DNA of 64,000 nucleotides from Pseudisothecium myosuroides (Eukaryota > Streptophyta > Bryopsida > Hypnales > Lembophyllaceae): contig OX637292.1 of assembly GCA_951799445.1 (NCBI GenBank), positions 6,575,296 to 6,639,295 on the forward strand. The letters are read 5' to 3'. Position numbers and translations under genes: made by a program. This document shows, piece by piece, positions 23,081 to 35,580 of the stretch; positions within the stretch are counted from its first letter, which is position 1; each line of letters opens with the position of its first letter. Under the pieces are notes generated by a model, which was given only the letters and a program-made list of their open reading frames with translations, was not told the origin of the DNA and did not search any database.

Positions 23081-23816
23081 GGGTGATTGCAAGAAACACT
23101 TGTCCTACTTGTTGCGTTTTGCAACAGTACTCATGATTTTTTCTGGAGTACTTTAAAATTAGGAAATTAATTTTTTTTTAAATTAAAAAATATGGCCAAT
23201 GTATTTACCTTTAAGATGAAGATATCCAGGGAAGGAAAAGTATAGAAAAATTCTCTAAGTGGGAGAACTAGAAAAGTGCCAAATCTCAAGAAAATAGTCA
23301 CTTCGATGAATTAATTAGTTAAAAATAGAAAAAAAACGTAAATAAAAAAAATAAAAATTGGTCATTTGTAGTAATTCTATGGAGATGGTCATTCACCAAA
23401 AAAACCACAAAAATAATTTTTTAATTCAACATAAATTCAACTTGAAAAGAGCACACGTTAGGCCAATGTAACACACACTTGGAACATGTTTTTGGAAATC
23501 CCTCTCCTGAGAAGGTGTATTTCTATTAGAAGAGCTAGCCTACCAAATCTCACAATGTAACTCTTCATAAAAGGTACTCAATAGTACTAAAAAACACCAA
23601 AATTGCAAGTGTGACATATTATCAAAATTCAATTTCACCTATTGAATTAATTTTGACAAAATTGAAATAATTCAAGTGCATTTTCTATTGCTATAGAAAT
23701 CTTGCTTTTGAATTTCATGTTTAATCAATCATTTTTGCAAAACTTATGGCACAAAACAACTTCTGCATTGAACTTGTGACAGAAAACAGGACTTGAAGTG
23801 TTTCTTGCAATCACCC
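23081..23816. mobile_element. GGGTGATTGC-terminus DNA element, 736 bp copy
   Basis: The left end GGGTGATTGCAAGAAACACT and the right end AGTGTTTCTTGCAATCACCC are a perfect 20-bp inverted pair. CATGTG touches each end if the terminal G/C is assigned to the flank, suggesting a target duplication. The interior is clearly similar to 24,629-25,351, for example both carry GATGAAGATATCCAGGGAA. Non-coding. Confidence 0.8.
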
Positions 23817-24054
23817 ATGTGCACTTTTGAATGTATTATTTGGATATTGTGAGAATAAGTTATGAATTTTTAAAGAGCCAATTGCAATTGTACCTAATAC
23901 CAACACTAGGATTTGATGTTCAGATATAATACATCCTTGTAATCACATCTATTTACTTCCACAAATTTTTCAAGATAATTTTAGAGGTGATGGTTATGGG
24001 TGTAGCTACCTTAATTCCATTTGGACGGACTACTATTTTCATAAATAAATCTAG

Positions 24055-24165
24055 ATAGTTGCACATATCTTATGTCAAGTTGTGAATACATAGCCGGAAG
24101 TTGCTTATTGCAATTAAGGGACAATTGACTGGTTTTGGATCAAGGAATATCGTAATGTGGTTAAG
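24055..24165. repeat. Dispersed repeat of about 110 bp shared with 34,180-34,295
   Basis: Shared blocks in order are GCACATATCTTA, GTCAAGTTGTGAATAC, GCTTATTGCAAT, AAGGGA, TTTGGAT and AAGGAAT followed by CGTAATGTG. No ends or coding capacity are recognised. Confidence 0.65.
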
Positions 24166-24628
24166 ATTCTCATTTTAATATATTATTTAAAATCTTGCCT
24201 TACCTAATGTTAAGATATCCTTCAAAATTTCATACTAATATCATATAAATATGCTGGAAATTTGGTTTGTACTAGAACTAGACAGTCCTACAATTTCACA
24301 AGGATGTTTCTTTCCATGCTATGTTCAAGGTATCCAATGATATAGCATAAGTTTTTTTTATCCAAGATACTTTGTTTTTTCACCAATATCCAATAAAATA
24401 TAAAGCTTGCTTGCTAAACTTACAATCCTAAAGATACTAAGACAGTAATCAAAATGCAAAAAACATCTTTTATCATTGTGTTTAACTTGCTTTTTGATGA
24501 AATCTAAAATTGCTCGCTAGTAAAGACAAATGCTAATTGAAAAAAAAGGTTGTCTTTCATTTACTATAACTAGATTCATCTACTTGGTGAAGTCAATACA
24601 TCATCAACTGAACCTCAATCATCATATT

Positions 24629-25351
24629 GGGTGATTGCAAGAAACACCTGCCAATTTTGTTGCGTTTTCACAATACTGACGCTTTTTCTTCTGGAATACT
24701 TTAAATTTAGGAAAAAAAATTTAATTTTTTTGTGAAATGTGGCCAATGTTTATACCTTTAAGATGAAGATATCCAGGGAAAGAAAAGCATAGAAAAATTC
24801 TCTAAGTGGGAGAACTAGAAAAGTGCCAAATCTCAAGAAAATAGACACTTTGATGCTTTAATTAGTTAAATATAGAAAATAAAATAAAATAAAAAACGTT
24901 CATTTATAATAACTCTATGGAGATGGTCATTCACCAAAAGAACCACCAAAATAATATTTTATGTACTCTAAAATGTAAGAAGAAAGAAGCTCTTTTTGTG
25001 GACTTTCATACAATACAAAATTAATTATTTTTAGAATTCTTTCCCTACATAGCTACAAGTCTGCTAGAAGACCATTCCCTCCAAATTTCAGCTCCAAATT
25101 CGGTTTTTTGGATACTAAATAGTACTAAACCCCCCCAAATTGGCAAGTGTGACATGAAATCGGGGGCTATTTTTGGACAATAAAATATTTTCGAAAATTG
25201 CAAAAAAATTAGGCAAGGTGTATAATGGTCATGAGTACCTTCTCTAGTAATCTTAAGTCATTTGAATCCAGAGCACAAATGTTATACCCAAAAAACAAAT
25301 CCGCATGCAAGGTGTGATGCAAAATAGTACAAGTGTTTCTTGCAATCATCC
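24629..25351. mobile_element. GGGTGATTGC-terminus DNA element, 723 bp copy
   Basis: The ends are GGGTGATTGCAAGAAACACC and AAGTGTTTCTTGCAATCATC followed by C. The body is closely related to the copy at 23,081 in the same orientation, with shared segments including GAAAAATTCTCTAAGTGGGA. Non-coding. Confidence 0.8.
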
Positions 25352-25741
25352 TACAATTTGTAACCCACTAAAAAACTCCATTTACTGATTTTGACCGTTG
25401 AATAAGCATTGGCCATGTGCACCTTATACTTGTTTCTTCCTTAGTCAATTGTATTGACAATGGATAGGGTGACCACTTGAGCACTATGAAGATTTGTTTA
25501 TTAAGAGGTCTAGGTTTCCTTGTTGCGGATATTTAGGTTGGGAGCAAATATTTTGCTTGGATTTTGGGTGCCTGAATGACAACATCTAAGCTGGAGATAC
25601 ATCTAAGCTAGAGATTTTGCATAGATCTAGGGGATGGATTACTAGTTCTTGAATGCATGTATCACTGGCACAAGGACTAAAATATAGTTAATCCATCATG
25701 GGAAGGTTTTTGGAGTTTTTTAGAGGGACAGAGGGAATAGT

Positions 25742-28700
25742 TTAATTCAATACCTCCTTTGAATCATCTTGCTTGGAAAGGCATTTATCACAAATCCAAG
25801 CAATTGATCCTCTTGCTAAGCTCCTATATTTAACCTTTGTCAATTTGAATTTTTCATAGAATTCTCTCTTATTTTTACATTTTGGCTCCAAAAAACTTCT
25901 CAACCACCTTTGTGCTTCTAATGTGTCATCAATCGAGAGCCTTGAAACATTCCTTGCTTCTGGTGTTAATGACTCCAAAGTTATCGTAGGAATTTGATAG
26001 TCTAAGAAACCAGGCGAGTCAAGAACCAAGGCTGCAAAGTTACAACCATCACTAAAATCGGGCACCATTGCACCCATCCCACAAGTTACATGTGCACCAA
26101 TTTTAGTCAACATGGTGACTATCTTCAATCCATACACTATCATCGCAAGAAATCTTCTTGTGTCCTCCGTTCCAAAATTGACCACACAACCTTCTTGGTT
26201 TGCAACCCTGTGGAATCCATTTATACTTTCACACAGAAGGTGAAGTTTGATTCTACCCAAACCAGGTATAAATTGTGTCAAAAGCTTGTGGTTTTCAATT
26301 TCACTAAGATATGCGACTTTTGGAATTTTTGAGCTTTTCAACTCAACTGAGAATGCCATCAAATCATCAATCCTTAAACAAACCTTGTGCAATAATTCCT
26401 TTTGCATGTCCTTGATGCCATGTTCCAAATTTTTTATCATCTCCACCACAGTGTCCAATTTGGATATGATTTCTTCTTGATGTTGCTTTTGCATCCTAAT
26501 AATGTTGTCCAACTTGACATTCAAATCTCCATATAGACGATTCCAAGGCATTTGCCAATGTATAGTAGTTGATACATCACTATTCTTGTTATTGTAAAAG
26601 GAAGGATCATTTTGAGTTGAAGAATCCAAAGATTGAATTTTCTTGTGATATTCTTGTAGCTCACATGTCCTTATCAAGAGATTGTGGTATGCCAAGTCTC
26701 CCAATAAAGTTTTCACCATGTGGTACCCAATGTCCAAGCCTTCACATGACCCCCAACTATGTTTAGCCTCTGCACCATACTTCATAACCTCCACTTCTAA
26801 GTCTTTCACATAAACAACTTGATTTTTGCGGTCCATTGGACCAAGCAATTTTTCAACACACTCGGGTCGTAGAATGTATTCTTTAAGGCGTACGCCGGGA
26901 CAACCCAATGTGGGCTCTTCTTGAAGATGTTTAATGTGGTCAATAATGCCAATATTGAGAAATGCCAACATTTTGTCTTGCGATTGACTGGAGCATAAAA
27001 AGATGTCAATATCACCATGATTGAATTGAAGAATCACTTCAATGCCATTAGTAATGAACTTGATTAAATCTCGAAATACCTTGTACGTATGCTGGTCACT
27101 GTTGTTTTGGAGTGTTTTGAAGAAAGAAACCTGTAGGCAACACATCAACAAATGAATAAATTACATTTAATAAAGACTAAAGGCATTGTAAAATCCTATT
27201 TCTTCTAATTTATATATATTTACAGGTTGAAATTTAAATTAAAGAATATATAAGAATAAAGTGTAACATATTGTGGTTTTGAAAATGAGCTTGCAAAAAA
27301 TATAAATTATTTTTGAGAGCATCAACAATTGTTTCATTTTGTGGATTGTAACTCTAATAATATGGGCTGAAAACTATTATGAGATGGCAAATAATTACAC
27401 CATCATTTTATACAACCATGAAACATTGGAGGCATATTATTAATAGTGAGAATTTAATTATCACCTGAAGTCGTGTGAAAAATCCAGCAGTTAACATTGT
27501 CTTTAGTCCATCTTTGCAAGCTATTCTTCTCCCAACAAACTTAAAGTTCTTTGATTTATGAATTTCAAACCAACTCAACGTTTCATTGGTGTCTCTTAAA
27601 GTCGATGGTATCAGGATGTGATTCACGTCTTGCTCATAACATATATTTAGCTTTTTCATGATGCCTAAAATGTCGTCAAACTTCTTCTCAATGTCACCTT
27701 TCCTTGGAATAAGATCCAATATGAAGCGCTTCACATGGTCAATGGATATGATCCCATTGGACGAAACCATGTTCAATTGACAACCCTCATTTGCACATTG
27801 GTGTAGGAATTGTCCCATGATAAGGTGACAAAACCAATGGGGATTTGTAATGACAACTCTTTCTTTTTCATCATAGATGATGTGGCCCCCATCACTCAAT
27901 GATATAGCTACAAACTCCTTCCTTCTTTTAGCAAGCTCATAGTTTGTATTATTGAAGTCATTCACGTCTTTGCACATGCTTTCACAAAATTCATCCCACT
28001 TCAACAATGGTGGTTTTGATTTGTCTGCATTCCACTGTGCTACAAAGCGTTGCACTTCTTCACATGTACTTATGGTTTTGGGCAATCTCTCCAACAATTG
28101 CTTCAAGTGAGATTTGATGAAATCAAATACGTTGCGCGCATCGGAGACATCCGTACCGTCTACCTTGAATACAATCTTGTCGTCATCAAATTCAAGTACT
28201 TCTTGGAATTGAGCTTTCAATTTTATAACCTCGTCTTCGATGCATGCTGCAAATGCATGATCATTTTTCCAATAGTCAAAGTGTGTCACCACTATCAACA
28301 CATGTGGGCAATATGAATTTGATCGCCTTGTGTTAGAAGCAATAAATCTTAACCAAGATTTAAGTTCCTCTTTTATACTTGTGAGGTTGCGTCTTCTTGA
28401 GGGATCCAATTGCTCCATTGGATTGCACATCAACAAAAATATTGAACAACTTCCATCAGCAGAGAAATTTGGCATCACCAGCTCGTGAAAAGAGTGATAA
28501 TTGGTTTCGCCAGCCATGTCCCAAATGGAGATGTGAATGTCATCGCAGAACACATTGTCAACTTCAATGCCTTGTGTACATTCAAGGAGCATGTCTTCTT
28601 TTAGCATTGTGGGAACTTTTGGCCTTTTGAATGCCCTTTGCATTCTATTTCTAATTCCTAAAGTGTTTTGGCCTTCATCTTTTTCTTGAAATTCCTTCAA

Positions 28701-31700
28701 TTGCTTTGTAGATAATCGTAATCTTGTCTTACCTATACACAAGCCAATTTTGATCAACACTAGTGTTTTGATTGCAATCTTAGTATCATAAATTGAACAA
28801 ATGAATTTGATACCATTCAATTACAACAAGGAACCCACATACATTTTGAGGACCAAAATGATATTATGACAGTCGTTTTCCAAACATTTCAACGTCTTTA
28901 TCATTTCATAAATCTAATTATATATAGGATCATTTAGATAACTTGATAAATAATAAAATTCTTCTTAAAGGTTAAAGAAAAAGACATTGTTAATTTCAAG
29001 GACATGCTCCTTCAACCCATGACCAAATTTTATTCATTTCTTCTCAAAGGTAAAATCCTATCTTCAAAATTTGATATAAAAATTAATTGAATTCTTCAAC
29101 ATGTACTAAATAATAGAATATATTAAAAATAAGAGTTGAAAATTGAATAAACAAATTCAACAGGAAAATAGTTTATACTCAATTTTAAAAAAATATATTG
29201 AAATATGATAAAATTGTTATAACTTTGATATGACATTGAAAAAGATCAATCCAAGGAGTGAAAATGTTCAAATACGCAACAAGAATCGGTAATGCTTCTA
29301 TTTTCTTGAAACTTTGGAGATTGCCTTTAGAAGAAAACCTCATATTGTTGTTTTTGCTAAATGGTGACCATGATATCTATGAAATCAATCTCCTTGTAAC
29401 CAATAAACCATCATTTCATTATTAAAAACATAATAATTCAATGCTTTCTACGTAGAGATATGTCAATCCAACCAAATAAATATAAAAACGTTACCATTAG
29501 AGCTACTTGTAAAGTTTTTTAAATTGGAAACAACCTCAAGTGTAACTTTTGCTATATTAATTGGAACAATCCATCAAATAAAGCGTACAATGACTAGGAT
29601 CTACTCTAGAAACTTCATGCACTAAACATCTGGCAATTTTGTTGTGTTTTATAAAACTCCTACCTTTTTTCTGGAATACTTTTAAAATTAGGAAAACATT
29701 TTTTAAACAATTTTAAAAATATAGTCAATAGATATTTTGATGCTTTAATTAGAAAAAATAGGAAAAAAATTAAATGAAGAAAATAAAAATTGGTCATTTG
29801 TAGCAATTCTATAGAGATGATCATTCACCAAAAAAAATTAATAATTTTTAACATGTTTCAAAATGCAAGTAGAAAGAGGCTAACTTAGTAGACTTCTACA
29901 TGACATATAAATTAATTATTTTCAAAAATCCTTTGAAAAATAGCTAAAAGTATACTACAAGACCATCTCTTCTAAATTTCAGCTCCAAATTTGTTTCTTT
30001 GGATACTACTTTGTTCAAAAAATCCAAAATTGGCAAATGTGACATAAAATTGGGGGCTATTTTTAGACAATAAGTTATTTTTTAAAATTTCAAAAAAATT
30101 GACAAGGCATATAATAGTCATAAGTACCTAGCCCATAAATTTTGAATCATTTGGAGCCCGAATGCAAAAGTTATGGCCAAAAAATTGATCAGCTAGAGAC
30201 GTGTGACAAAAAATAGTACAAGTATTTTGTGCAATCACCCCTATCTCCAAAAAACTTGTACATTAGAGAATAATAAAAATTAATGAAAATTATTTAGGAA
30301 TTTATAATTACAAAGTTATAGACTACCACACATTTAGTTTATTCATAGAATTAATATGCATATTCTAGTATTCATTTCAATTTCAAATAGCAATAAATGA
30401 ATATCAAGAATAGTACATCTACATACAAAACTTGGATAATTATGCACACGTACCAGCAAATGGTTGTCCACACAAAAACACTCGCCCAGATGTTGGTTTC
30501 ACATTTGCCATGCCTTGTACAATATCCCACAATTTCTTTTTCTTTTTCTTTTTCTTTGATAATGTGGAGTGTACATATTTTGCATCTCCTGATACTTCCA
30601 AACCTGTGCCCAACAAGTAAATGTCTTCAATGCGATGATTTTCCAATAGCAAGTCCATCATTGTTCCAAGCACTTTATAACCACCAACTCCTGTACACCT
30701 TGGGAAACCAATGCTCTTTAAGGATTTGTTGGTCTTGAGAGCTTCCAAGATTGCCAAAACATTTTCAATTGCTTGTGCATCTTTGGAACTTAATTCATCT
30801 AGTCCCACAAGATTTAACTCCAACAAGGACATGTTGATGCGAAGCATATCAACTAAGGTTTCAATCCCCTTTTTTCCTCCCACAACTCCCCATAACCACA
30901 AATGGGTGAGGGTGGTATTGGGTTGGAGATTGTTGATCTTGGGCATCAACGGATTCAACAATGCCTTCAAGTCCATGTTACTAGAAATTCCACAACGTAG
31001 GACTTGAAGAGATTGGTTGGAACACAATGCAGATGCTATGCTGGTGTATCCTCTTGTGCATTCGGTCCTCTTCCCACGGTCATAAGTAGAGAGAGAGAGT
31101 GTTTTGAGGGAAGTACTTGTGGCAAGCAAGCCACTTATATGCTCAAGCTGAGCATTCAATGTTATAGAATACATTTTCAATTCTTCAAGTGCACTGTTAG
31201 GGCTATTGAAGGGTTTCATCAGCTGCTCCATTCCCCCACTGTCCAAATAAGAAGCTTGGAATTCGAATGATTTGAGAATTTGAAGAATGTGGGGCAAAGC
31301 AACAATGGTCATAAACTCGGCAGCCATCTCTTTGTCCATCTTCCAATTGAGACAACCAAAACCAAGGTGGAGATCTTGAATAGCTGCACCATTTATGAGA
31401 AGCGCACTTGAGACACACTTGGCAAATGGGATGGCGGATACGCGCCAAGACTCTAGCTTGAGTTTTCTGAAAGCGTTGCCAGACTGGCGGAGTGCATCAG
31501 CAAATGCTTCCATAGTTTTCAAAGAATCGTCCCCATATAGAAATACCTCCACTTCCTCACGAAATACAACTTCTGATGAAGCTACTGCTCCGAGAAACTC
31601 ACGATATCCTGCTTGCCTGTCGGGGTGATACATTTTCCAATTCGGTCCAAAGTCCAGTTCGACAATAGAGTCTCCATCAATCTTCAAATCTCTGCACCAG

Positions 31701-31897
31701 CGTTCATCTTCGGGTAAGGAAGAGAGAAACCGTGCCAACTCCGACTCCGGTTGTCCTTCCTGAGAAGGCAAATGCTCCGAGCCCGCGGTCTTTCCTCTGG
31801 CAGGATAGAAGGGAGACCTCCGAAGCCAAAGAAGGAAGAAATCTTTCCAAGTCCAGAAGCTAATCAGCCACACTAGGAAAGCCAACGCCTTCCTCAT
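25742..31897 (-). CDS. LRR-Roc-COR (ROCO) protein, TORNADO1-like
   Basis: Three exons on the minus strand: 31,897-30,454, 28,732-27,465 and 27,130-25,742, giving 1366 residues. Arabidopsis TRN1 is about 1380. Intron 1 (donor CTG|GTACGT, acceptor GTATAG|GT) is phase 1 and splits the P-loop glycine. Intron 2 (CAG|GTGATA ... CTACAG|GTT) is phase 0. The N-terminus (MRKALAFLVWLISFWTWKDF) looks like a signal anchor. Leucine-rich repeats follow to about residue 440, then an eight-lysine run. The Roc GTPase has P-loop GQPFAGKT (477-484), DMAG (553-556) and THFD (631-634). The COR domain includes VVITNPHWFCHLIMG. The C-terminal region of about 460 residues has a coiled-coil-like stretch (KLDNIIRMQKQHQEEIISKL). 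ROCO proteins are GTPase scaffolds, and TRN1 acts in auxin-related leaf and root patterning. There is no kinase domain. The ATG at 31,897 is the first in the open frame; an upstream exon cannot be excluded. Confidence 0.85.
28733..30453 (-). other. Intron 1 of the LRR-Roc-COR gene, with an embedded repeat
   Basis: A 1.72-kb AT-rich intron. It contains a degenerate GGGTGATTGC-family copy (about 29,625-30,240). A 5'-extended frame upstream of exon 2 reads through the intron end and would give a defective P-loop (IGLCIGKT). Splicing at GTATAG|GT instead gives the canonical GQPFAGKT. Confidence 0.8.
29625..30240. mobile_element. Degenerate GGGTGATTGC-family copy within intron 1
   Basis: The right end ACAAGTATTTTGTGCAATCA plus CCC and internal blocks (TTTTCTGGAATACTTT, GATCATTCACCAAAAA, CATAAAATTGGGGGCTATTT) match the copy at 24,629. 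The left terminus is worn down. More diverged than the two copies near 23-25 kb, so probably an older insertion. Confidence 0.65.
30530..30560. repeat. (TTTTTC)n tract encoding a lysine run
   Basis: Simple repeat within exon 1 of the ROCO gene. On the coding strand it gives about eight consecutive lysines between the last LRR and the Roc domain. Possibly a slippage-prone linker. Confidence 0.8.
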
Positions 31898-33400
31898 CTT
31901 GACCTCGACTACCCCAATGCAAAATCTCACGAATAAACAGAAGGTGCGATGATCAGAAACGGTCGAGGCTTACAACCGAGTTAGCTTTGGTCCTCCAAAC
32001 CCCAATGACCCTTCTCCCTGCTGATCAATCGAAATACCTCACCCACATACTTCCCAAGTTACACAACGCAGTCATCAACCTTCAATTGTCTTTACCAAGA
32101 AGGCCACTAGCCCCCATATAATTCCAAGTAACAAGCCTTCATGTGCTGGGAACTTGCCACTGCATGTATGCCAAGTGAACTTCTTGCAACAGGTCGATCG
32201 TGTGCAATATGTACAATGTGCTTCATCCAGTCAAAGCATAAGAGAGGGAGGGATACAACGACTACTCTCGATCACTAAGCGCAGAACCATCAGCCACATG
32301 AGAGGGAAATGAAGTGAATACTCAAGCAGAACGGAACTGGTCACTCGATGTGGGCAGCCATGCAAGCTTGTCTAGCTGTGCAAGAACTTCTAAACCGACC
32401 CTCACGAGTCTATCAACAAATCTCTCCTAAGGCCAGTTACCCTCGTCTCAAGCCAAGCAGCAAACTCTAAACAGTACGAGAGTTCGGAGGACAGAGAAGC
32501 AAAGCACTCGCGAGGATCACGCCTGTCGACCAGGAATTGCAGAGGCTCTGTAACGCTGGCTATGCAAGACACATACATATGAAGCTCGGTGGCCCTTGAG
32601 AAGGTAACACTCACCTTCTAGCCAGGGACTCTCGGCGGTGGGTACCCCCAACCCATTTGCTGTTCTGCACACTGGCCCCATGTACAGTACAGTATTGTAC
32701 AGTATCAGTGCACTACCGGATGACACCCATGGTAATAATAAAGTGGAAGCTGAGACGAGTTTACCTTGCAAACATTAGATCTAGAGCTCTCCTACATCTT
32801 GCTAATACAGAAGTGTGCATGCCAGCTTACGGCTGTGGCATTCGAACTCTCGTAACTCTTAACCCTAGAGGGCACAAAACGTCCTTTGGACTAATGAATA
32901 TCCCGATTTCAATCATCCATTATTTGCTTAACTACTGTCAACATTGACACAAAGTTCGAGGAGTACCTCGTGGAGCATCTCATGGAGGGGTCAAATACTT
33001 CTTGGAAGAACCTAAATGAGAAAAAATGGGGGAGTTGCTTGAATCCATGGATCATCCAGTAGTGTATTTTGGCAATTTTAGCTCTGTACTTTGAATCTGA
33101 ATTTAAGCCACAAAGGTGGTCTTATTGAATTTGAGGTCAACTACTGAAATGAAACTTATCACTAGTTTCTAGTCCAATGCAAGAATTTGAAAAAATCCTA
33201 AACTTGAATATTTTATTGCAATTTAAACTTTGGGCCTATTACATGGAGTGGCAATTTTTCTAATTTTAGAATGACACAATAAAAAAAATTCACCGTGGTG
33301 TTCTACATTATGATATAAACCTATGGAAAAAATTCAGTTTTTTAAAGCATACTTTTATATTTGTTGTGAATTTTTTTCACTTTTTACTCAAATATTCACA
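31898..33400. promoter_or_regulatory. Upstream region of the LRR-Roc-COR gene
   Basis: Moderately GC-rich DNA to about 32,850, presumably holding the promoter and 5' leader. A small set of GTACAG/CTGTAC motifs clusters near 32,680-32,705. From about 32,863 the sequence becomes AT-rich and repeat-like (see 32,863-33,400). No confident TATA box or second gene is seen. Confidence 0.4.
32863..33400 (+). repeat. Repeat related to 58,353-59,078
   Basis: The two share GTGTATTTTGG, TGAATATTTTATTGCAATTT, AATGACAC, CACCGTG and TTCACTTTTT in order, with matching spacing from the left end. The left end is TTAA (32,859-32,862) followed by CCCTAGAGGGC, resembling a piggyBac-type boundary. No right end is recognised; the sequence runs into the 33.4-kb tandem array. 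Confidence 0.5.
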
Positions 33401-33411
33401 GTAATTTCGAG

Positions 33412-33602
33412 TTTTCACAATGAGCGTGGAGTGCACCAAATTTTGCACACTCTTATTGTGAAAATTGCAGACACGCTCATTGTGAAAATTGCAGACACGC
33501 TCAGTGTGAAAATTGCAGACACTCTCATTGTGAAAATTGCAGACACGTTCAGTGTGAAAATTTGCAGACAATCTTGAAATTGCTCCACGCTCATTGTGAA
33601 AA
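33412..33602. repeat. 24-bp tandem array enclosed in an inverted repeat
   Basis: Five units of about 24 bp (consensus ACACGCTCATTGTGAAAATT plus GCAG) occupy 33,447-33,567. The block is bracketed by TTTTCACAATGAGCGTGGAG (33,412) and its inverse CTCCACGCTCATTGTGAAAA (33,583-33,602). The unit contains the same CTCATTGTGAAAA core as the arms, so the array probably grew from one terminus. Frames on both strands across it are by-products of the 24-bp period. Confidence 0.85.
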
Positions 33603-35580
33603 TTCACCAGCACCAAACTTGCAGACAATCTTGAATTGAACAAGTTCAGACACTGCTGAAATGACCGACTTTTTCTGCAAATGACGCAGGCCACGCACGC
33701 CAGGCCGGCCCACACACAACGAAACAGTTACGTCTGGAGACACACGATACCAACTGAAGAATCTGTCAACATCAATTAGCAGGAGTGCAGGAGTGCAGGA
33801 GGCAGGAGCTACCGATTTTGTATCATGATATCGCCTGTCTATGACGCACAGCTTACGTTGGCCTGGCGTAAGCCCATGCAACCTTCCGAGCTACCCTGCT
33901 GTCAGTGCCTGATGGTAATAAATAGCTTGGCAAGTGGACCGCAATCATTTACTGTACAAGACTGGGGATTCTGTGAACGAAAGTTCGTTCGATCGAGTCC
34001 CCGGAAGAGATATGGGATACATAGGAACAGCCGAACAGTCACCCCAAGTTTCTTGTGACCCGTAACGTGCTGTTACTCTAATATCTTCGACAGTGAGTAC
34101 GTGCATGTCAGCTGACTGTTTAACTCTTGTAACGTGCAAATCCTTCAATTTCTAGAACTTAAGCAATGTTTTGCTTGTATAGGTGCACATATCTTACGTC
34201 AAGTTGTGAATACTTGAAATTTCAATTGAAATAGCTTATTGCAATCAAGGGAAAAATGACTGGAATTTGGATTAAGGAATACCGTAATGTGTTTTGTAAC
34301 AAACTGAAGAGCATGTATGCTGAAGTGGAAGTAGATTGAGTACTTTGGCCCAAAATTTGGAGACACTCACTTCCAATTTCGCTTGATGAAAGCACCAATA
34401 ATTGACAATGATATCACTGACAAACCAAGCACAAAACATGTTACAATGAACACACAAAGTTGTGGACTCACAAAATGACAGTCCTTTCCAATGGCTTGTC
34501 CAAAACGATTTTCTCTAATGTCAGTTTACCATGTCTTCCTTCAAACTTCATGCTCATAACTCTAGGTGCTGATATTCATGCAAGATTGATAACGGATGCT
34601 CGTACCTTATGAATCTTTGTTCATCGATCTTACAGCAACAATCTTACTGGTGCATTACACTAGGACCCAACCCAACCCAAAAGAATTTCGGACCAAAAAC
34701 GTTGCAAAAATTGGACCCTAATGTTAGCCCTAAGAGAGCCACTAAAATAATGATTCATGGGCTGGTCTTGGACCTGAGTACCGAACAAGAATCACTCATT
34801 GACGCGAGTAATCACGTTGTTCTCTCCAGACTTACACAAACTACAAGTAATCATAAAATTTGCTAGCTAACTAGCTTTCCAGCCTGTATATTCAGCTGTA
34901 CTTTACAAGTAATAAAAATTTACAGGATGAGAGTTCTGTCGCAGAGCATTGTCCCTGAGATCAGATGCCCAATTTCTCAGCTGAGGGTGTTGTCAGTCCC
35001 GAATTGACTGTCGATTTTGTGTGAACCCATTGCAGATGTTTCAACTCTCCCATCAACTTGGATGTGCACACGTGCTATGTACTCCAAAAATGTGCTTTGT
35101 AAAAAATGTCCTTGTTGAATTGCTCGCCCCAATTGCGCTTCAGTCAAGTCGATCAACTGGATGTGAGAAGGGCAAGAAACTAAAGAAATTAATGCTCGAA
35201 AAATGTCATCACCAATGCGGTCGTCAATCCACGGTGACCGTCGGTTCCTCCGCTAGTCACCTCCGACAAGACCATCAATCCCGCCAGAAGTAGGCCTGCC
35301 ACATTACGGAAAAGAACCAAATGAGTGATTAAGGACTGTAGATTGGAAAATTAACTCCTAACCCATCTCATCATAACGTTCCTTTAAGGTAAGGACAACT
35401 AGAAGTGAGTGTTTAAGCATCTTATTGGCATAGTTCCAGCTATTAAAATAACTCAGATTTTTTTATGGTTATATTTGCATTTGAAAGATAATTCCAACAG
35501 ATATTAGATTTCTTATTTGGATACTACGTGAATAAGAACTGAAAGCAAAGGGGAGGGCGAGAAAGAGGAAATCAATAAAC
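33603..35580. other. Intergenic DNA, including the 3' side of the phosphate carrier gene
   Basis: No gene is supported. The 110-bp dispersed repeat shared with 24,055 lies at 34,180-34,295. Short frames near 34,609-34,866 and 35,021-35,293 have no recognised motif. The latter part may include the 3' UTR of the carrier gene. Confidence 0.4.

Noticed and set aside
28733..28820. Upstream extension of the second ROCO exon giving an IGLCIGKT P-loop
   Set aside because: It lacks the first P-loop glycine, while splicing from 30,454 to 28,732 gives the canonical motif.
33471..33567. CRISPR-like array at 33.4 kb
   Set aside because: The units are contiguous direct repeats without unique spacers, and the genome is eukaryotic.
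33323..33715. Repeat peptides (ADTLIVK and CNFHNERV types) on the two strands
   Set aside because: Products of the 24-bp tandem array, whose unit is a multiple of three; not a gene.
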